Below, piece by piece: positions 59,652 through 64,000 of a stretch of 64,000 nt of DNA (its first letter is position 1; every line of letters starts with the position of its first letter). The DNA is taken from assembly GCF_004014715.1 (NCBI RefSeq), contig NZ_CP034834.1, positions 124,001-188,000 on the forward strand. Reading direction: 5' to 3'. The notes beneath the pieces are model-generated. The model saw only the letters and a list, made by a program, of their open reading frames with translations. It did not search any database and had not been told where the DNA came from. A program made the translations under genes and the position numbers. The stretch comes from Pseudoalteromonas sp. R3. GTDB taxonomy: Bacteria > Pseudomonadota > Gammaproteobacteria > Enterobacterales > Alteromonadaceae.

Positions 59652-61223
59652 ATGTTAGATGAACAAATAAAAAGTCAGTTGCAAACCCACTTCGCAGCAT
59701 TGGTAGACCCCATAGAACTGTTGTTGGGGCTGGATGATAGCGCAAAGTCAGCAGAAGTGGCGTCGCTGGCACAAGAACTCGCATCATTGAGTGAGTTAAT
59801 TACCATTGGCAAATCGGAAAATAGTCAGCGTACTCCCAGTTTAACTGTGCATTCTCCTGTACGTGATACCCGAGTTGAGTTTGCCGGTGTGCCCATGGGG
59901 CATGAATTTACAAGTCTGGTGTTGGCTTTGCTTCATACCGGCGGACACCAGGCAAAGGTCTCTGAGCAAGCGCTGGCGGTGATCCAGTCTCTGGAAGACG
60001 ATCTCAATTTTGAAATCTATATCTCTTTGAGCTGCCAAACGTGTCCTCAGGTTGTACAGGCCCTGAACCTGATGGCGGCGCACAATGCCAAAATAAAGGC
60101 AACCATGATAGATGGCGCATTGTTTCCTGAAGAAGTTGAACAACGTAACATTCTGGCTGTACCGAGCGTTTATCTCAATGGGGAATTGTTCAGCCAGGGC
60201 GCAATTACACTGACCGAAATTCTGGCCAAATTAGACAGCAAACACAGTGAACAACAGGCTGCCGAGCTTACGCAAAAATCTGAATTTGATGTTTTGGTTG
60301 TTGGCGGAGGCCCAGCAGGTGCTGCGGCAGCCATTTACGCGGCCAGAAAAGGCCTGAATACTGGCATCGTGGCCGAACGATTCGGCGGCCAGGTTGCAGA
60401 TACGTTGAGCATTGAAAACTTTATATCCGTGCCGGCCACAGAAGGGCCTAAACTGGTTGCTCAGTTGGAGGAGCATGTCAACGAATATCAGGTGGATGTA
60501 ATTAAGCACCAGCGAGCGAGTGGGCTCAGTCATGGGAACAAGCTAGAGCTGACTCTGCAAAGCGGTGCCACCTTGAAAGCAAAATCACTCGTCATAGCCA
60601 CCGGTGCAAGATGGCGAACCATGAATGTACCGGGAGAGCAGGAATACAAGGGCAGAGGCGTGGCGTATTGTCCGCACTGTGATGGTCCTTTGTTTAAAGG
60701 TAAGTCGGTTGCGGTAATAGGGGGCGGAAATTCCGGTATTGAGGCCGCTATTGACCTGGCTAATCTGGTTGAACACGTCACAGTGCTTGAGTTTGCTGAT
60801 TCATTGAAGGCAGATGAGGTGCTGATCAAGAAGGCTAAAAGCCTAACAAATGTTTCTATCATCACCCAGGCTCAAACAACCGAAGTATTGGGTGATGGCA
60901 AAAAAGTCACAGGTTTGAGCTATCTGGACAGGCAAAGTAATCAAACTCATCAACTTGAGCTCGCCGGTATTTTTGTACAAATTGGTCTGATCCCTAATAC
61001 AGAATGGCTGGAGGGAAGCGGGATAGCATTGACACCATTTGGTGAGATTGCAATTGACGCAAAAGGTGCGACCAGCGTAGCCGGTGTGTTTGCGGCGGGA
61101 GATGTGACAACTGAGCCATACAAACAAATTATTATTGCCATGGGGGGCGGTGCCACAGCCAGTTTGAGCGCATTCGACTACCTCATAAGGCACCAGTCAG
61201 ACATGGCTGAGCAGGCAGCTTAA
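59652..61223 (+). CDS. ahpF: Alkyl hydroperoxide reductase subunit F
   Basis: The 523-residue flavoprotein delivers electrons from NADH to AhpC. The N-terminal double thioredoxin-like domain has the active CQTC ([13 protein letters not shown]). The thioredoxin-reductase-like part has the FAD site ([19 protein letters not shown]), the second redox pair CPHC, the NADH site ([16 protein letters not shown]) and the late GVFAAGDVT. Length and order match AhpF. A tandem pair of hairpins closes the operon. Confidence 0.97.
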   Translation: MLDEQIKSQLQTHFAALVDPIELLLGLDDSAKSAEVASLAQELASLSELITIGKSENSQRTPSLTVHSPVRDTRVEFAGVPMGHEFTSLVLALLHTGGHQAKVSEQALAVIQSLEDDLNFEIYISLSCQTCPQVVQALNLMAAHNAKIKATMIDGALFPEEVEQRNILAVPSVYLNGELFSQGAITLTEILAKLDSKHSEQQAAELTQKSEFDVLVVGGGPAGAAAAIYAARKGLNTGIVAERFGGQVADTLSIENFISVPATEGPKLVAQLEEHVNEYQVDVIKHQRASGLSHGNKLELTLQSGATLKAKSLVIATGARWRTMNVPGEQEYKGRGVAYCPHCDGPLFKGKSVAVIGGGNSGIEAAIDLANLVEHVTVLEFADSLKADEVLIKKAKSLTNVSIITQAQTTEVLGDGKKVTGLSYLDRQSNQTHQLELAGIFVQIGLIPNTEWLEGSGIALTPFGEIAIDAKGATSVAGVFAAGDVTTEPYKQIIIAMGGGATASLSAFDYLIRHQSDMAEQAA

Positions 61224-61281
61224 CCTAAAACAACAAACAAAAGCCGAATTACACCCAAGCCTGTACTCATCTGAGTACAGT

Positions 61282-61316
61282 AAAGCCACAACCGGATTTT
61301 CTCTGGTTGTGGCTTT
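61282..61316 (+). terminator. Terminator of the ahpCF unit
   Basis: AAAGCCACAACC and GGTTGTGGCTTT form a twelve-base stem with an eleven-base loop, running into a T-run. A second perfect hairpin (CTGTACTCA/TGAGTACAG) lies just ahead at 61261-61280. Confidence 0.93.
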
Positions 61317-61513
61317 TTTATTTCTGAGCTTCACAATCCTATGGTTCGACTATACTTGCGGGTGTACTTCGATGTGCTGACGAAAAGTCACTTTGATTGA
61401 TGCGCTTCACAGGTTGTACAGTATGCAGTGAAAGTGAGCCCAGTACCCGAAGAACAAGGTGATATAGCTATGAACGGCTATGTCCGTCTTCGTACGTAAA
61501 CAAGGCTGCAACA

Positions 61514-62044
61514 ATGAAAACCTCTATCGCGTCTGGTGCCCCGCGAAATACCTTAGGTCTGGTTTTTTGCTCGTCACTGTTGATTGCACTGGCTGGATGT
61601 GGGGTTGACTCCCCCAGTGTAACTACCACGAATACACCTCCAACTCAATCTGATCCGCCCCAATCTGAACCGCCTCAATCTGATGCTCCGACAACCAAGG
61701 GATACAAAGTCATATTGAGCACGACTCAGCCCATATCCGCCTACGAACTGAAACTGAACTTTAGTGTCTCTCCGAATGACGGGTCGATGGCCATGAGTAA
61801 CAGCTTTATTGTATCCGACGGTACTTTGGTTGCTCTGGGACCTGTATCCGCAGACCAAGGGAAGTCGTTGCACTTTGGTGCGCTCACTTATGGGAATACC
61901 AGTGGCTTTACCGGCTCTGCCGAGGTTTTGAAGTTTGAAGTCAATACGGATACCGGTACACCTGATGTGAGCAGTAGCAAAACACTCTGTATGAATAGAC
62001 TGGCGCAGCAAGTGAGTTGCAGCATTTCGGTCAGTGAACAGTGA
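61514..62044 (+). CDS. Lipoprotein with a cohesin-like beta domain
   Basis: The 176-residue product has a signal peptide and lipobox (ALAGC). A linker with repeats of QSDPP/QSEPP (about residues 50-62) follows. The remainder (about 68-160), with YKVILSTTQPISAYELKLNF and a late FTGSAEVLKFEVNT, resembles a small cohesin-type or similar beta-sandwich. The C-terminal pair of Cys could form a disulfide. It is followed after seven bases by the secreted papain-like gene, so the two probably work together at the cell surface or outside. Confidence 0.75.
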   Translation: MKTSIASGAPRNTLGLVFCSSLLIALAGCGVDSPSVTTTNTPPTQSDPPQSEPPQSDAPTTKGYKVILSTTQPISAYELKLNFSVSPNDGSMAMSNSFIVSDGTLVALGPVSADQGKSLHFGALTYGNTSGFTGSAEVLKFEVNTDTGTPDVSSSKTLCMNRLAQQVSCSISVSEQ

Positions 62045-62051
62045 GGGTGTA

Positions 62052-64000
62052 ATGATGAAATACTTATATTTTACAGCGCTGCTTGGTTTACTGAGTATGC
62101 CAATTCTCGCAACTGAAGGCTCCACGGCCGGCGCGAACTATGACAAGTCATTGCCTCGAGCTCAGGCCGCTGAACAGGCTGTGGCTGTAGGGGTGACGCC
62201 TATCACCTTTAGTGAATTCCCAACCGGTACAGCGATCACGGATCAGTATGCCGACAGGGGGATTATATTTGGCGGTGATGCGCCGTTTATTACAACTGAC
62301 AGTGCGAATCCAACGAGTCCTGTATTATCGGGAACACCTCAGTATAACGGTGCCATTGAAGGGCGTTTTGTTGATCCCCTGACAGGTGAGCCGACGACGG
62401 TCAATAGTTTTTCGCTGGACGCGGGGTATTTTGACAACCTGAGTTCGACGCGATTACAGTGGTTTAACCCCGAAGGTCAATTGATCCGGGAGGTCCTGGA
62501 TTCGCAATTTGGTATTGAGCACTTTGCTATTCGAGATGAAAACATTGCGTCGTTTCGAATTGAGATTATTGCGCAGGAAGATGCTGGGTATGCTATAGAT
62601 AATGTCGCATTTAACCTCATCGAAGCCGCGTTTGACCACACGTTTAATCTGGACAAAGTGCTCCTCTCACCGGGCGCTTTGACGGCGAATCAATTTTCTA
62701 TTTATTTCAAAGATCTGGAAGCGCTTAACGGTGCAACCCTGGAGGATGTCTGTAATTATCAGTTTCATGCCCAAGACAGTAACTTAAAAGTCTCGGCTGA
62801 TAACTGTCATGTTAAAACAGACAAAAAGACGTTCAGAGTTGACTTTTCTTTGGCTCAGGCACCTTATAACCTCAGCAATGCACAGGTTTCGGTATGCAAA
62901 TCTGAGGAATGTAAAACCATTGAGGATGTGAATAACCTCAATGTATATACCACTGCATTCAATGTCTCAACGGATGGCTTTTCCTTCCAAAACGGTGACT
63001 GGAATAAGTTTATGCTCACAGAGGTAAAAGATGTCTCACTTTCCTCTTTCTTGTGCTGGAAGTTCGATCGTTGTACACCGGATCAATTATCTTACCTTGG
63101 TTTCATGCGTAAAGTTGCCCGCTCATTTTCAAGTTTTCTGGCACCGGCGAACAAGCGTAAAGCCTACGACGTCATTGGTTATTATCGCCTCAAAGATTAT
63201 ACACAAGGCTTTGACAGGCTAGACCGGCGTTTTCTGGGCGTGTGTCATGGTATGGCAGCGTCTGCTATTGCTAATTATAACAATGCCAGTGAGAGCGTCG
63301 CCTGGGGAGCTAACATAGATGCCACGCTGACACGGGCGCAGCTGATTTCTACCTTCCAGGGCCATTGGGATAACCGCAATACGGAGTCACCTAAGCCCTA
63401 TGTGAAGGCCGTTGGCAGTTATGATGTTAAGTCGGATGCCGCAGATGCATTTCATGGCCTGTCCAAAATTGGGTTTTACTTTTTGTCACAATCAGCCTTT
63501 AAAGGAGACGCCTGGATAGGCTCTCATCCAAAAACCATATTCCCGGGGATCTCGGCAATGAATGCGTTTTACTCACCCCATTTTATGGAAAATAAAATCG
63601 CGAGTTTGCGCTTTACTATTAATCGTCCGAAAAGAGGCGGCGGGCATTCTATTCTGGCTGCTGGGTTGATCCAGTATAACGATGTGTCTTTGTATATCAC
63701 ACATGACAATAACTTCCCGGGTGAATATACCATGATGGAGTTCACTGACTCCTTGACTCTGAAGCACTTTATATTTTCAGGGGCGCCTGACAATGGCACA
63801 GAACCCTATGATCAACATGGAGATTTTAAGCTAGCAAATTACTATAACGCATCGAGTTATGCGCAGTTTGGCGCTTATACGGACGTGACGGATCAGCTAC
63901 GCATATATGGTCAGCCTGGCGCCAGTGAACGGCCACAAGATACCTTGAATGAAGAGGAGGATTCACCTGTCAGTGTGGTCGAACTGGAGCACCCACAACA
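62052..64000 (+). CDS. Secreted protein with a papain-like domain, 3' end outside window
   Basis: The frame starts at ATG 62052 (or ATG 62055) with GAGGG seven bases ahead and is open to the window end (649 codons seen). A signal peptide (MMKYLYFTALLGLLSMPILA) leads to a beta-rich domain like those of PEP-CTERM-type surface proteins (ITFSEFPTGTAITDQYADRG, FDNLSSTRLQWFNPEGQL). Two Cys-rich beta regions precede a papain-like domain: Cys398 in FLGVCHGMAASAIANY, His532 in KRGGGHSILAAGLIQY, and Asp/Asn in THDNNFPGE near 552. This Cys-His-Asp/Asn order fits clan CA cysteine peptidases or transglutaminase-like enzymes. The substrate is unknown. It sits seven bases behind a lipoprotein gene. Confidence 0.78.
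   Translation, partial: MMKYLYFTALLGLLSMPILATEGSTAGANYDKSLPRAQAAEQAVAVGVTPITFSEFPTGTAITDQYADRGIIFGGDAPFITTDSANPTSPVLSGTPQYNGAIEGRFVDPLTGEPTTVNSFSLDAGYFDNLSSTRLQWFNPEGQLIREVLDSQFGIEHFAIRDENIASFRIEIIAQEDAGYAIDNVAFNLIEAAFDHTFNLDKVLLSPGALTANQFSIYFKDLEALNGATLEDVCNYQFHAQDSNLKVSADNCHVKTDKKTFRVDFSLAQAPYNLSNAQVSVCKSEECKTIEDVNNLNVYTTAFNVSTDGFSFQNGDWNKFMLTEVKDVSLSSFLCWKFDRCTPDQLSYLGFMRKVARSFSSFLAPANKRKAYDVIGYYRLKDYTQGFDRLDRRFLGVCHGMAASAIANYNNASESVAWGANIDATLTRAQLISTFQGHWDNRNTESPKPYVKAVGSYDVKSDAADAFHGLSKIGFYFLSQSAFKGDAWIGSHPKTIFPGISAMNAFYSPHFMENKIASLRFTINRPKRGGGHSILAAGLIQYNDVSLYITHDNNFPGEYTMMEFTDSLTLKHFIFSGAPDNGTEPYDQHGDFKLANYYNASSYAQFGAYTDVTDQLRIYGQPGASERPQDTLNEEEDSPVSVVELEHPQ

Noticed and set aside
61574..62125. 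183-codon minus-strand ORF
   Set aside because: It is antisense to a gene with a lipobox signal and runs into the next gene; the composition is that of a shadow frame.

Overview
The window is 64 kb of a Gram-negative, gene-dense chromosome of moderate GC. It carries lipoproteins with lipoboxes, TonB uptake, sigma-54 regulation, SoxR, AhpCF and a heteromeric-type bacterioferritin. A LipL32-type lipoprotein, two large secreted S9 peptidase-family proteins and a graspetide-type ATP-grasp ligase point to a marine gammaproteobacterium, most likely Pseudoalteromonas or a close relative. This assignment is inferred from gene content, not from a marker gene. No rRNA, tRNA, CRISPR array or complete insertion sequence was recognised.

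Layout. 1-4.1 kb: the end of a sigma-54 response regulator with its kinase, a small lipoprotein and a hybrid kinase. 4.1-9.1 kb: a nitric-oxide defence block (Hmp, NnrS, a small membrane protein) facing NorR. The intergenic region holds two perfect GTCA-N3-TGAC NorR-type sites and a -24/-12 promoter. 9.4-12.7 kb: two complementary bacterioferritin subunits, an ATP-grasp protein and an adenylate cyclase. 12.7-17.3 kb: a periplasmic binding protein coupled to a LOV-domain hybrid kinase that is split by an apparent one-base deletion. 17.3-20.4 kb: a structured intergenic element, a metallopeptidase-like gene with an amber codon in its signal peptide, and a FAN1-type nuclease fused to a DEDDh exonuclease.

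20.5-24 kb: two paralogous Cys-rich peptides with double-glycine leaders flank a DUF1294 protein and a dicarboxylate-type symporter fused to a solute-binding domain. 24-31 kb: an XRE/IrrE-type metabolic regulator, secreted proteins, a DUF885 protein and SoxR divergent from a flavin reductase with a SoxR box. 31-40.5 kb: lipoproteins, a TonB receptor, a DUF1624 membrane protein, a cytosine permease and a Bcr/CflA exporter. 40.5-43.3 kb: a MITE-like repeat, a LipL32 homologue, then an ATP-grasp ligase followed by a 54-codon double-glycine-leader peptide and a strong terminator. This last pair is a compact candidate graspetide locus and the best candidate for an undescribed system here.

43.3-54.2 kb: an active-looking S9 peptidase, ThrE-type and RhtA-type exporters, a glycosyltransferase with a LacI regulator, a second MITE-like copy and an S9 protein that has lost its catalytic serine. 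54.4-64 kb: an ArsR regulator with a degenerate phosphatase-like N-terminus, a BMT5-like methyltransferase with a zinc finger, a CZB chemoreceptor, a diguanylate cyclase, AhpC/AhpF, and a secreted papain-like protein cut off by the window end.

Three genes (13966-17291, 28288-30108, 39313-40515) would each be repaired or improved by one extra base in a short A/T run. This raises the possibility of homopolymer errors in the underlying assembly.
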